DNA of 64,000 nucleotides. Source: Acidobacteriaceae bacterium. Its GTDB lineage: Bacteria; Acidobacteriota; Terriglobia; Terriglobales; Acidobacteriaceae. The stretch's first letter is position 1, and every line of letters begins with the position of its first letter. The notes below the pieces were generated by a model. That model had not been told where the DNA came from. It saw only the letters and a program-made list of their open reading frames with translations, and ran no database searches. The stretch spans positions 7,192-71,191 of the forward strand of contig PKXQ01000081.1 in assembly GCA_003132405.1 (NCBI GenBank). Direction: 5' to 3'. This document shows positions 1 through 10,145 of the stretch, one piece after another. The translations under genes were made by a program, and so were the position numbers.

Positions 1-4
1 CGCA

Positions 5-92
5 ATATTTTACATATAAACCATTTAAACCCAAAGATTTGGCGGGAATTTCCCGCTACATCAATGATTCTAAAGACCAGGATATTTTTTTT
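5..92. repeat. AT-rich dispersed repeat, copy A
   Basis: An AT-rich stretch of about 88 bases ending in a run of eight T. It aligns along its length with 32454-32544 (copy B): both begin ATATTTT, share AAAGATTT, a G/C-flanked GAATTT..CCGCTA core, TGATTC and CCAG, and end in T8. By eye about two thirds of positions match. The GCGGGA/TCCCGC core could fold into a small hairpin. No coding frame is preserved between copies, so this is a non-coding dispersed element or a diverged regulatory leader. Confidence 0.55.
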
Positions 93-141
93 AGGAGCTC
101 TGCCCGTCTGTTAACTATACAGTAAACAGTCGCGCCGCCCG

Positions 142-594
142 TCACTCTTCCCCAATATCCTCATTCCAAACCGCCGGATTCCGCCGAATATAATCCGCCA
201 ACAGCGAAGCGCACTCCGATGAATCCAAATCAACCACCTGGACTCCCAGCGACCGCAGCCACTCCATCCCACCCTGAAAGTTTCTGCTCTCTCCCACCAC
301 CAGCGACCGAAACCCAAACTGCCGCACCAACCCACTGCAATACCAGCAAGGAGCCAGTGTCGTCACCATCGTCAGCTCGCGATAACTGCGCTGCCGACCC
401 GCCCTGCGAAACGCGTCCGTCTCCCCATGCAGCGAAGGATCCCCATTCTGCACCCGCCGATTATGCCCCGCGCCAACCACCTTCCCCGCGGAATCAAAAA
501 TCGCAGCCCCAATTGGAATTCCGCCCTCCGCCAGCCCGATGCGAGCCTCCGCCAAAGCCACCGCCAGCATCGCAGCATAATCAATCTCATCCAT
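142..594 (-). CDS. Cytosine deaminase, yeast FCY1 type
   Basis: This 150-residue protein belongs to the zinc-dependent cytidine/cytosine deaminase superfamily and should convert cytosine to uracil in pyrimidine salvage. The zinc site is visible as H56-x-E58 (HGE) and PCWYC with C83 and C86. The substrate-binding Asn of GHN (N45) and a C-terminal W143..D146 (VWNEDIGEE) match the arrangement of yeast cytosine deaminase residue for residue, and the length is also close (158 in yeast). This sets it apart from TadA and guanine deaminases, which share the zinc motifs but not the C-terminal WxxD. It stands alone, downstream of a patatin-like gene on the same strand with short hairpin repeats between them. 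I infer function from motif similarity; a different heterocycle as substrate remains possible. Confidence 0.8.
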   Translation of the reverse strand: MDEIDYAAMLAVALAEARIGLAEGGIPIGAAIFDSAGKVVGAGHNRRVQNGDPSLHGETDAFRRAGRQRSYRELTMVTTLAPCWYCSGLVRQFGFRSLVVGESRNFQGGMEWLRSLGVQVVDLDSSECASLLADYIRRNPAVWNEDIGEE

Positions 595-645
595 AACGCC
601 ACCATTATAGGGAATGACAAGGTTTGAAATAGAGGTCTAGGGAAG

Positions 646-702
646 GGCACGACTTCCAGTCGTGCCATAAAGTCACAATGAAGAGGAGTCGCGCTTCAGC
701 GC
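646..702. repeat. REP-like hairpin pair
   Basis: Two perfect palindromes lie between the patatin and deaminase genes. At 646-666 the stem GGCACGACT pairs with AGTCGTGCC around a TCC loop. At 691-702 GCGCT/AGCGC surrounds TC, followed by CTGAGG. The same architecture (variable stem, 2-4 nt loop usually TT or TC, often followed by CTGAGG) recurs at 6619-6672, 21605-21678 and 22232-22305. Confidence 0.6.
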
Positions 703-727
703 CTGAGGTGAGGTTCTTAAGCCAACT

Positions 728-1660
728 TCAATCCGCCGGCATAGGCGATGGCCTGGCGACCATCCCAACCGCCAGCGGAGCCAGCGCATCCGCCGGCGCT
801 TCCATCCACTTCCGCACTTCCGGCAGCGCCGCGCGCATCGCCAGTTCGCCAACCTTGATCAACTCATCAGCCCGCTTGAAATCGTCATAATCAAAGCCCG
901 CGACATCCGGCTCAATCACAATGTCGGCCGCGCTTCGCCACACCGAACTCATCATGTCCTGCGCAATCGCGAACGACTGTCCAATCACGTCAAAGAAATG
1001 ACGAGGCGCGCAACCCTTCGACCATTGTCCCTTCAGATGCACGCCGATCACGCGCTCCGCGCCCATCTCGCGCAGCGGCCGCGTCGGCACCGGATAAGAA
1101 AGCATCCCATCCACCAGGCAGCGCCCTTCAAGTTCGACCGGCAGAAACATTCCCGGATAAGCGCAACTCGCCCGCACCGGATCAATGATTGGCCCCGAGG
1201 TAAATACCGTTCCTCCGCCTGTCTTGAAATCGGTAGCCGTCACGCCGAGGGGAATGCGCAACTCCTCAAACGTATACACCTTGAGAGTTTGCTTCAGGAA
1301 GGAAGTCATGCGATCGGTCGAGGCGAAGCCGAAACGCGAAAGCGTCCAGCGCGCGAAAGTTGTGAAGCGAACTTTGTGGGCAACCTCTTCCAGTTCCGCG
1401 ATCGTCAGCCCGCTGCAATAAGCCGCGCCCATGATCGCGCCAACACTCGTCCCGGCAACCATGCTGACCGGGATGCCTTCTTCTTCAAGAACCTTGAGCA
1501 CTCCGATGTGCGCCATGCCGCGGGCAAACCCTCCGCCCAGCGCTATACCGATCTTGGGCATGAGCGGCGCCTCGATCGCACCAGACCGGCGAGATAGCTC
1601 TCGCCCAAAAGCCTGTACCGACCGGATCACCCTGCCCAGACGCTTCATTTGGAACCCCAC
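728..1660 (-). CDS. Patatin-like phospholipase (RssA/YlbK-type)
   Basis: A 310-residue serine acyl hydrolase of the bacterial patatin family. The oxyanion loop is GGGFARG (about residues 42-48), the nucleophile elbow is GTSVG with S72, and the catalytic Asp lies in VDGM (D184, with G185), giving the Ser-Asp dyad. Members cleave lipid acyl esters, but the natural substrate here cannot be read from sequence. There is no signal peptide, so it is probably cytoplasmic or membrane-associated. The open frame starts at a GTG (MGFQMKR); the ATG four codons in is an equally good start. Adjacent genes give no functional hint. Confidence 0.85.
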   Translation of the reverse strand: MGFQMKRLGRVIRSVQAFGRELSRRSGAIEAPLMPKIGIALGGGFARGMAHIGVLKVLEEEGIPVSMVAGTSVGAIMGAAYCSGLTIAELEEVAHKVRFTTFARWTLSRFGFASTDRMTSFLKQTLKVYTFEELRIPLGVTATDFKTGGGTVFTSGPIIDPVRASCAYPGMFLPVELEGRCLVDGMLSYPVPTRPLREMGAERVIGVHLKGQWSKGCAPRHFFDVIGQSFAIAQDMMSSVWRSAADIVIEPDVAGFDYDDFKRADELIKVGELAMRAALPEVRKWMEAPADALAPLAVGMVARPSPMPAD

Positions 1661-2138
1661 GTTCCCGGTTTGCCGCGTGCCGCAAACCTTCTACATCTAT
1701 TGCATAAGATGCCACAACGTAGCTTTTGGTAACAGCCCACCATCGTGCTACCGCTAGTTACAGTAGAATGCTTTTCGAGTTACCCGGAGCAATGTATCTC
1801 ACTGACCCGACCGCTAACTCCTCTATCTCTATCACCTTTCCATTTGGGGGCCCTAAAAGAGGCCTCGTCCCGTTTATGCTCCCGTTGGCTATTGACCGTT
1901 TCGCTCTCTAAAAAAATCGTCACGATTTACTCGCCGCCCAACCCGGATCTTCGAAATCCCCTGTCAGACGAGGCATTCGGTAACAGTTACTTTTGTCACC
2001 CTACAGTCATCTACTGGTGCTCGGTACCTCTAACGCCGCCCTTCTGTTAAAGTCTCTGCCGCAGCTCTTCATTACTTCGCGGCAAGTGTCAGTACGCGGG
2101 TAAGCTGGAGCAGAAAAAAACTCTCAGGAAGCAAGCCA
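1661..2138. other. Non-coding region upstream of glpK
   Basis: About 480 bases lie between the divergent patatin and glpK genes. Short open frames exist but have no ribosome site, no recognisable similarity and odd composition, so I do not call them. A perfect 11-bp palindrome GTAACAGTTAC (1980-1990), followed by TTTTGTCAC, is the best candidate operator; related GTAAC/GTTAC words recur near 1730 and 1757. The glpK start at 2139 is preceded by TCAGGAAG, an acceptable Shine-Dalgarno sequence. Confidence 0.4.
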
Positions 2139-3665
<1,527 letters not shown>

Positions 3666-3669
3666 CCTC

Positions 3670-5247
3670 ATGACTCGAACCGAAATGTGGCGTCGCCTCG
3701 AAGCCCATCCCAATCCCTGGGGCATGATCGTCGTAGGCGGTGGCGCGACCGGCGTCGGTGTCGCCATCGATGCGGCCTCCCGCGGCTACGACGTCCTCCT
3801 CCTGGAGCAAAGCGATTTCGGCAAAGGCACCTCCAGCCGCAGCACCAAGCTGGCCCACGGCGGCGTGCGCTACCTCGAGCAAGGCAACATCGGCCTCGTG
3901 ATGGAAGCCCTCAAAGAGCGCGGCCTCCTCCTCCAAAACGCGCCCCACATAGTCCACGATCTGGCCTTCGTCGTCCCCAACTACGATTGGTGGGAAGCCC
4001 CCTTCTACGGCCTCGGACTCAAGCTCTATCAGTTGCTAGCCGGCAAATACGGCTTCGGTGCCTCACGCATTCTCTCCCGGGAAGAGACGCTCGAACATCT
4101 GCCAACATTAAAGACTGAAGGCCTCCGCGGCGGCGCCGTTTACTACGATGGACAATTCGACGACGCTCGCCTCCTCATCCACATGGTCGCCACCGCCTAC
4201 GAGCAGGGCGCAACATTGTTGAACTACGTCGAGGTCACCGGCTTGACGAAAGACACTCAGGGCTTCGTCAACGGCATTACCGCCCGCGACGCCGAGACCG
4301 GCAACGAATTCCGCGCCGCCGCCAAAGTTGTGATCAACGCCACCGGAGCTTTCAGCGACGCCCTTCGCCTCCAAGCGGAGCCCACCGCCACGCCCATGAT
4401 GGTTCCCAGCCAAGGCATTCATCTCGTCTTCGACAAAAGTTTTCTTCAGGGAGAAAGCGCCGTCATGGTTCCACACACCAGCGACGGCCGTGTATTATTC
4501 GCGATTCCCTGGCACGGCCACACCCTCGTAGGCACCACTGACACGCCCATTGCCAAGCCCACACTCGAGCCCGTCGCCACTGAGCGGGAAATCGAATTCA
4601 TCCTTGCAACCGCCGCCCAATATCTGGCGAAGGCCCCCAAGCGCAGCGACGTATTAAGCGTGTTCGCCGGAATAAGGCCGCTGGTAGGGTCGACGGGTGC
4701 GGCCAGCAGTACGGTGAGAACGGCCGCCCTCTCGCGTGACCATATCGTCCACATCGACCGCTCCGGCCTCGTCACCGTCACTGGCGGAAAGTGGACAACC
4801 TATCGCCACATGGCCGAGGATTGCGTCGATCAAGCGGCCACTCTAGCCCAGTTGCCAGAAAAGCCATGCGTGACGCATCACCTCCACATCCACGGTTTTC
4901 ATGATGATGCCAAGCCGTCCGATCCGCTCCCAACCTACGGATCAGACGCCCACGAAATCCGCAAACTAATCGAGACCGACGCACAACTCGGCGAACCACT
5001 TCATCCCGCGCTCCCTTACATCAAGGCAGAAGTTGTCTGGGCCGCGCGTCAAGAGATGGCCCGCACCATCGAAGACGTCGTGGCCAGACGCACTCGCGCC
5101 CTCTTCTTGAACGCTCGCGCTGCCCAGGAAATGGCGCCCGCAGTAGCCGAATTGATGGCCAGAGAGTTAGGTTGGGGCCAGCCAGAACAGACCAGGCAAC
5201 TGGCGGCGTTTCGCGAGGTAGCATCGAACTACATTCTTCGTCTCTGA
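3670..5247 (+). CDS. glpD: Glycerol-3-phosphate dehydrogenase (FAD)
   Basis: Membrane-associated FAD enzyme that oxidises glycerol 3-phosphate to dihydroxyacetone phosphate and passes electrons to quinone. The Rossmann FAD motif GGGATGVG lies near residues 22-30; SSRSTKLAHGGVRYLE and NATGAFSD are GlpD/DAO-family signatures, and the last 120 residues form the helical GlpD C-terminal domain. The length of 525 residues is normal. It begins 4 bases after glpK, indicating co-transcription and probably coupled translation. Confidence 0.96.
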   Translation: MTRTEMWRRLEAHPNPWGMIVVGGGATGVGVAIDAASRGYDVLLLEQSDFGKGTSSRSTKLAHGGVRYLEQGNIGLVMEALKERGLLLQNAPHIVHDLAFVVPNYDWWEAPFYGLGLKLYQLLAGKYGFGASRILSREETLEHLPTLKTEGLRGGAVYYDGQFDDARLLIHMVATAYEQGATLLNYVEVTGLTKDTQGFVNGITARDAETGNEFRAAAKVVINATGAFSDALRLQAEPTATPMMVPSQGIHLVFDKSFLQGESAVMVPHTSDGRVLFAIPWHGHTLVGTTDTPIAKPTLEPVATEREIEFILATAAQYLAKAPKRSDVLSVFAGIRPLVGSTGAASSTVRTAALSRDHIVHIDRSGLVTVTGGKWTTYRHMAEDCVDQAATLAQLPEKPCVTHHLHIHGFHDDAKPSDPLPTYGSDAHEIRKLIETDAQLGEPLHPALPYIKAEVVWAARQEMARTIEDVVARRTRALFLNARAAQEMAPAVAELMARELGWGQPEQTRQLAAFREVASNYILRL

Positions 5248-5286
5248 CGAGTTGCGGACCGCATCAACAGCGCTCATACTCCCACC

Positions 5287-5487
5287 ATGACACTAAAAAC
5301 CGCAGCTTTGCTAGCCTTGGTAGGGACGACGCTAATAACAGCTCTTCTACTGTGGACGTTCGTCTTCAATCTAATTAATGTCCTGCGTGACCTGGTTCCT
5401 CCAGTAGCGCTATTCTCCTCGTTCATCGAGGCGTTCGGTTGTTTCACCGTGGCTCTTTTCTTTTACATGTTCCACAAATCCCAGTAA
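5287..5487 (+). CDS. Small two-helix membrane protein
   Basis: A 66-residue hydrophobic protein with two predicted membrane helices (about residues 5-32 and 38-60) and a short basic tail HKSQ. It sits 39 bases after glpD on the same strand and before hemE. I do not recognise the family. Small hydrophobic proteins of this size often accompany membrane enzymes, but no link to GlpD can be shown. The composition is clearly membrane-like, which favours a real gene over a chance frame. Confidence 0.5.
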   Translation: MTLKTAALLALVGTTLITALLLWTFVFNLINVLRDLVPPVALFSSFIEAFGCFTVALFFYMFHKSQ

Positions 5488-5553
5488 AGGGTGCCGCATG
5501 CGTGATCCACGTCACGTTCTCGGCCCGCTCGAAGATGTTAGATTTATAAATTC

Positions 5554-6606
5554 ATGTCTGCCCCCAATTCTCTCTTCATCCGCGCCGCCAAGGCGCAGCC
5601 CACCGAACGCACCCCGGTCTGGTTCATGCGCCAGGCCGGACGCTACATGGCGGAATACCGCGCCATCCGCAAACAATATTCCCTGATCGAGATCTGCAAG
5701 AAGCCCGAAGTCGCGGCCCAGGTCACCATCGAAGCCGCCGAGATCCTCAAAGTCGATGCCGCCATAATTTTCGCCGACCTTCTTCTCCCGCTCGAAGTCA
5801 TGGGCCTGCCCTTTCACTTCGCCGCGGGTGAAGGTCCAAAGATCGAGAAGCCCATACGCACCGCCGAAGACATTGCCCACCTCCGCACCGATCGCGCCGC
5901 CGATCTAGGCTACGTTTCTGAAGCAGTAAAGTTAGTCTGTAAGCACTTCGGCGACAAGCTTCCCGTCATCGGTTTCTGCGGCGCGCCATTCACCCTAGCA
6001 AGCTACATGATCGAAGGCGGAGGCTCGCGCAATTACATTTTCACCAAAAAGATGATGTACTCCGCGCACACCGCGTGGAACGAATTGATGAAGAAGTTGG
6101 TCGCCGTCACCGCTGAGTATTCCGCCGAACAGGTTCGAGCCGGAGCCGACACCATTCAGATTTTCGACAGCTGGGTTGGCTGCCTCAGCGTTGAAGACTA
6201 TCGCCACTACGTTTTGCCGCACGTCACCGATCTGGTGAATCGCCTGCAAAAGACCGGCGTGCCCGTAATTTATTTCGGTACCGACAGCGCCACGCTTCTG
6301 CCCTCAATGCAAGAGAGCGGAGCAGAAGTGATTGGCATGGACTGGCGCATCCCGCTAGACACGGGATGGCAGAGCCTCGGTCTCAAGAAAGCTGTGCAAG
6401 GTAATCTCGATCCCGTGCTGCTCTTCGCCGATTGGAAAGAACTAAAATCGCGCGCCGAAAACATTCTGCGCCAAGCTGCCGGACGCCCCGGCCACATCTT
6501 CAATCTAGGCCACGGCATCCTTCCCGAAACTCCGGTCGACAACGTGAAAGCGCTCTGCGATTACATCCGCGAGCACTCGGCCGATTTCAAGCCCAAGCGC
6601 AGGTGA
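5554..6606 (+). CDS. hemE: Uroporphyrinogen decarboxylase
   Basis: Decarboxylates uroporphyrinogen III to coproporphyrinogen III, a cytoplasmic step of haem synthesis. The 350-residue length is typical. Signature segments are WFMRQAGRYMAEYR near the N-terminus (substrate-binding Arg residues), GFCGAPFTLASYMIEGG, and GHGILPETPVDNV near the C-terminus. It is the first gene of a haem cluster hemE-hemH-hemY on the plus strand; hemH follows after 79 bases that contain two REP-like hairpins. Confidence 0.96.
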   Translation: MSAPNSLFIRAAKAQPTERTPVWFMRQAGRYMAEYRAIRKQYSLIEICKKPEVAAQVTIEAAEILKVDAAIIFADLLLPLEVMGLPFHFAAGEGPKIEKPIRTAEDIAHLRTDRAADLGYVSEAVKLVCKHFGDKLPVIGFCGAPFTLASYMIEGGGSRNYIFTKKMMYSAHTAWNELMKKLVAVTAEYSAEQVRAGADTIQIFDSWVGCLSVEDYRHYVLPHVTDLVNRLQKTGVPVIYFGTDSATLLPSMQESGAEVIGMDWRIPLDTGWQSLGLKKAVQGNLDPVLLFADWKELKSRAENILRQAAGRPGHIFNLGHGILPETPVDNVKALCDYIREHSADFKPKRR

Positions 6607-6618
6607 GGTTCGTATCAG

Positions 6619-6672
6619 GGCATCGCTTTAGCGATGCCGCCAACGCCGCCCAAAGTAAGCGCCTTCAGGCGC
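6619..6672. repeat. REP-like hairpins between hemE and hemH
   Basis: Two perfect palindromes: GGCATCGCT/AGCGATGCC around TT (6619-6638), and GCGCCT/AGGCGC around TC (6659-6672). They share the architecture of the hairpins at 646-702 but not their stem sequence. The hemH start follows 13 bases after the second. They could affect stability or attenuation of the hemE-hemH message. Confidence 0.6.
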
Positions 6673-6685
6673 GGAAGGGAGTGAA

Positions 6686-7705
6686 ATGACAGCCTGCCCG
6701 CTAGGCCTCGCCAGCCAGTGCTATTGCGCGAATAAAGTGAACTCGTTCGCCGAAACGAAGCCCGCGAAAACCGCCGTCCTCCTGCTCGCCCACGGCAGCC
6801 CCGAAAATCCCGACCAGACTCCCGAATTCCTAAAACACGTCACCGGCGGAAGGCCCCTGCCGCCAACCGTGGTAGAAGAAATCCGTCACCGCTACTCACT
6901 AATCGGCTTCTCTCCGCTCGCTTGCTGGACTCTTCTTCAAGCCGATCAACTTTCGCAGTCACTGAACATGCCCGTTTTCGTCGGCATGCGCAATTGGAAG
7001 CCATTCATCAGCGACGCCGTGGAAGCAATCGCCAGCGAGGGATACGAGCGCGTAATCGCTATTTGCTTAGCGCCGCAAAATTCCCGCACCAGCGTAGGCC
7101 TCTACCGCAGCGCTGTCATCGGTGATGGAAATCTCCCCTTCGCAATGGACTTCGTCGAGGAGTGGCACGATCAGCCGACGCTAGCTAAAGCCTTCGCCGA
7201 AAAACTCCGCGGCGCTTGGCAAAAAGCCTCCGCCGAAAACGGCGCGAAACTGCCCATAATTTTTACGGCTCACAGCGTCCCCGCGCGCACCATCACTGCA
7301 GGCGATCCCTACGAGCGCCAATCCAAAGAGACCGCCGAACTGGTAGCGAAAGAAGCGGGCTTGTCGCCCGACGATTGGACTTTCGCCTTCCAAAGCCAGG
7401 GCATGTCGGGAGGCGCCTGGATCGGGCCCACGGTCGAAGACACAATCAAAAATCTAAAAGAGAAAGGCCATCGCGGAGTCTTCCTCCATCCCGTAGGATT
7501 TCTCTGCGATCACGTCGAGGTCCTCTACGACATCGACATCTTCTTCCAACAATTCGCAGAGAAAGAAGGCATGCGCTTGTGGCGAGCCGACTCGCTAAAC
7601 GGTTCGAGAGTATTAACAGCGGCGCTGGCCGAACTAGTAAGCAGCCGGCTGAAGGCAATGAAGCCTTCAGCGAAGAGCGAAGAGCGAACAGCGAACGGCG
7701 AATAG
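6686..7705 (+). CDS. hemH: Ferrochelatase
   Basis: Inserts ferrous iron into porphyrin. Class I/II chelatase fold: LLLAHGSPENP near residue 33, the central FTAHSVPARTI with the metal-binding His, FAFQSQGMSGGAWIGP, and VGFLCDHVEVLYDID with the catalytic Glu. The 339-residue length includes an unusual N-terminal extension of about 28 residues containing two Cys; MNSF-like internal starts are absent. The last 11 residues and the stop codon are read from a degenerate heptamer array (7669-7710), so the C-terminal tail is repeat-derived. Whether the substrate is protoporphyrin IX or coproporphyrin III is not settled here. Confidence 0.94.
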   Translation: MTACPLGLASQCYCANKVNSFAETKPAKTAVLLLAHGSPENPDQTPEFLKHVTGGRPLPPTVVEEIRHRYSLIGFSPLACWTLLQADQLSQSLNMPVFVGMRNWKPFISDAVEAIASEGYERVIAICLAPQNSRTSVGLYRSAVIGDGNLPFAMDFVEEWHDQPTLAKAFAEKLRGAWQKASAENGAKLPIIFTAHSVPARTITAGDPYERQSKETAELVAKEAGLSPDDWTFAFQSQGMSGGAWIGPTVEDTIKNLKEKGHRGVFLHPVGFLCDHVEVLYDIDIFFQQFAEKEGMRLWRADSLNGSRVLTAALAELVSSRLKAMKPSAKSEERTANGE

Positions 7706-7710
7706 CAATC
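7669..7710 (+). repeat. Degenerate heptamer array, hemH/hemY junction
   Basis: Six consecutive 7-base units with consensus AGCGAAN (last units GGCGAAT and AGCAATC). The array codes for the last residues and TAG stop of hemH and ends at the base just before the hemY ATG (7711), so it also serves as the hemY leader. Confidence 0.8.
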
Positions 7711-9129
7711 ATGAAACGCATTGCCATCATCGGCGGCGGAATCTCCGGCCTCTCGGCCGCCTTCGCGCTCGAAGAAAAGCGCAAATCCGGCTCGCCCGTC
7801 GAATACGTCTTATTCGAATCGAACCCGCGTCTCGGCGGCGTGCTCGTCACCGATCACGTCGATGGCTGCATCGTCGAAGCCGGCCCCGATTCTTTCCTCA
7901 CCGAAAAACCGTGGGCCACCGACCTATGCACAAAGATCGGATTGGGCGACCAACTCATCGGCTCCAACGATTCCGATCGCAAAACCTACATCGTGACCAA
8001 CGGCAAGCTCGTGGTCATGCCCGATGGACTCATGTTCATGGTGCCCACCAAGATCATGCCCACCGTCCTCTCGCCGCTTTTTTCCTGGCGCACAAAGTTT
8101 CGCATGGCGGCGGAATGGTTTCATCCACCGCACAAAGCCACTGCCGATGAAACCGTAGCCCAGATGGTCGAACGCCACTACGGCCCGGAGATGGTCGACC
8201 TTCTCGCCGACCCGCTACTCTCCGGAGTCTACGGCGGCGAAGCGTCGCAATTAAGCGTGCGCTCCGTGCTGCCGCGTTTCGCCGATATGGAATCGCAATA
8301 CGGCTCCCTCGGCCGCGCCATGCTCGCCTCGCGCAAGAAGATGAAAGCCGCGTCCAAAGGCCCCGCGCGCCCGCTCTTCACCTCGCTCAAAGACGGCATG
8401 CAGCAGATGATCGATGCGTTAGTTGCGCGCCTCGACACGAACGCGCTCAGGACTACGTCGCCCGTCGAATCGTTACTTCCCCAGAGCGATGGCAACGGTT
8501 GGACTGTCTGTGCCCGCTATAAGACTGATCGCTTCGACGCGGTGATCATGGCGACATCCGCGCAAGCCGCCGCCTCTGTGATGCAAAGTTCAAATGAGAA
8601 ACTGGCCCAAGAATTAGGCGGGATTCAATACGGCTCCTCCGTGACAGTTACACTTGGTTACGACGAAAAAGTGCGCCGCTCGCTTCCCCCCGGCTTCGGA
8701 TTTCTGGTGCCCCGCAGCGAAGGCCGCAGAATGCTCGCCGCCACTTTCGTTCACAATAAATTCCCTCACCGCGCTCCCGAAAATCGCGCCATCGTCCGCT
8801 GCTTCCTCGGCGGCGCGCGTGACGAGCAAATCCTCCAATCGAGCGAAGAAGAAATTCTCGAAATCGTTCGCCGCGAATTGCGCGAGATCATCGGCCTGAA
8901 CGCCGACCCCCTCTTCGCCCGCGTCTACAAATGGAAGGCGGCGATGGCCCAATACACCGTCGGCCATCTCGAGCGCCTGCAACACATCGAATCGCTTCGC
9001 CAGCAACTGCCAACCCTGGCGCTCGCCGGCAACGGCTATAACGGCATCGGTGTCCCCGACTGCGTTCGCTCCGGCACCGAAGCGGCCATTAAAGTCCTCG
9101 ATAGCATGGGCGTGGGGTTGGCCGCCTAA
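7711..9129 (+). CDS. hemY: Protoporphyrinogen/coproporphyrinogen oxidase
   Basis: FAD-dependent oxidase of the HemY/PPOX family that aromatises the porphyrinogen ring late in haem synthesis. The start at 7711 is chosen because the FAD motif IIGGGISGLSAAF begins five residues in; the open frame extends far upstream, but only as the shadow of hemH. Further signs are the VLFESNPRLGGVL segment, the PPOX substrate region DLLADPLLSGVYGG, and a C-terminal FAD-contact segment ALAGNGYNGIGVPDC. The length of 472 residues is normal. It is separated from hemH by 5 bases. It acts at the membrane or in the cytosol; HemY-type enzymes may use either protoporphyrinogen or coproporphyrinogen. Confidence 0.94.
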   Translation: MKRIAIIGGGISGLSAAFALEEKRKSGSPVEYVLFESNPRLGGVLVTDHVDGCIVEAGPDSFLTEKPWATDLCTKIGLGDQLIGSNDSDRKTYIVTNGKLVVMPDGLMFMVPTKIMPTVLSPLFSWRTKFRMAAEWFHPPHKATADETVAQMVERHYGPEMVDLLADPLLSGVYGGEASQLSVRSVLPRFADMESQYGSLGRAMLASRKKMKAASKGPARPLFTSLKDGMQQMIDALVARLDTNALRTTSPVESLLPQSDGNGWTVCARYKTDRFDAVIMATSAQAAASVMQSSNEKLAQELGGIQYGSSVTVTLGYDEKVRRSLPPGFGFLVPRSEGRRMLAATFVHNKFPHRAPENRAIVRCFLGGARDEQILQSSEEEILEIVRRELREIIGLNADPLFARVYKWKAAMAQYTVGHLERLQHIESLRQQLPTLALAGNGYNGIGVPDCVRSGTEAAIKVLDSMGVGLAA

Positions 9130-9245
9130 GTCGCAACTTCTACCTCAATTACCGCCGTAACACTTCTTCGAAAATCCGAGTTGCGCGCAACTACGCGGCT
9201 AAGGCAGGGTTAATATAATTGCCACAAAAGGGGTGGGGAACTGCC

Positions 9246-10013
9246 ATGAAAACTCTGCTGGCTCTGCTTTGCCTGGCCGGAACGCTCGGCTTCGCGCAGC
9301 AAAATTCGTCGCAAGACATGAAGGGCATGAATATGCCCGGTCATGATATGTCGCAAATGGGCGGGCAAGAAGCCGGTGAGGATACAGACGCGAGCATGCA
9401 CGCCATGCATTCCATGGAAGGCCACCACATGGATATGGGCCCGCATATGAAGATGACCGCTCTTCGCACCTCACAGCCTGGCGACGCCGAGAAAGCTCAG
9501 AAAGTCGCGGACACGGCGCGTGGCGTGATGGAAAAGTACAAGGATTACCACGTTGCGCTCGACCAGGGCTTCAAGATTTTCCATCCAGAAGTGCCCCAGA
9601 AGCAATATCACTTCACCAACTATCGCTATGCCATCGAAGCGAGGTTCGCTTTTAATCCCGAGCATCCCACTTCGCTCCTCTATGAGAAGGTCGGCGACGG
9701 TTATCGTCTGGCGGGCGTGATGTATACAGCTCCCAAGCGTTTCACCGAAGACGATCTAAACGAACGCATCCCGCTGAGCATCGCGCAGTGGCACGAGCAT
9801 GTGAATTTATGTCGCGCGCCTGCGGGCCAAAGGGGCGAATCGATGGGTCCGAATCCCAAATTTGGTTTGAAGGGTTCCATCGTCACCAAGCAGGAATGTG
9901 ACGCCAACGGCGGCCAGTTTTATCCCATCGTTTTCAATTGGATGGTCCACCTTTATCCGCTCGAGAAGGACTCGGCAGCAATCTGGTCAGTTGATCGTCA
10001 GCACGCGGACTAA
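9246..10013 (+). CDS. Secreted Met/His-rich protein, unknown function
   Basis: A 255-residue exported protein. The ATG at 9246 is chosen because it gives a clean signal peptide (MKTLLALLCLAGTLGFAQQ) and follows a GGTGGGG-type ribosome site; an upstream in-frame ATG at 9219 would bury it. Residues about 25-75 are packed with Met and His (GMNMPGHDM, MHAMHSMEGHHMDMGPHMKM), typical of copper/silver-handling segments. The remaining globular part contains QWHEHVNLC. I do not recognise a named family. Metal binding is inferred from composition only. The gene is monocistronic, with an inverted heptamer structure after it. Confidence 0.8.
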   Translation: MKTLLALLCLAGTLGFAQQNSSQDMKGMNMPGHDMSQMGGQEAGEDTDASMHAMHSMEGHHMDMGPHMKMTALRTSQPGDAEKAQKVADTARGVMEKYKDYHVALDQGFKIFHPEVPQKQYHFTNYRYAIEARFAFNPEHPTSLLYEKVGDGYRLAGVMYTAPKRFTEDDLNERIPLSIAQWHEHVNLCRAPAGQRGESMGPNPKFGLKGSIVTKQECDANGGQFYPIVFNWMVHLYPLEKDSAAIWSVDRQHAD

Positions 10014-10033
10014 GATAAAGGCGCTACACGTCG

Positions 10034-10102
10034 TTCGCTGTTCGCGACAACCTGACGTTTGGCGAACAGCGAAAGACGAATCGCGAACGACGAATAGCGC
10101 GC
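10034..10102. repeat. Inverted heptamer arrays
   Basis: A 12-bp perfect inverted repeat, TTCGCTGTTCGC (10034-10045) and GCGAACAGCGAA (10062-10073), runs into further 7-base units of type GNCGAAN up to 10102. It lies between the Met/His-rich gene and the M20 peptidase gene and could act as a terminator stem, although no T run follows. Confidence 0.6.
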
Positions 10103-10145
10103 CTCTCTTGCCCCGCCCCTCACCGATGCATATCATCGGTGAATC

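Noticed and set aside
1726..2050. Small open frames upstream of glpK
   Set aside because: No ribosome site, no hydrophobic or motif pattern, overlapping frames on both strands; probably chance.
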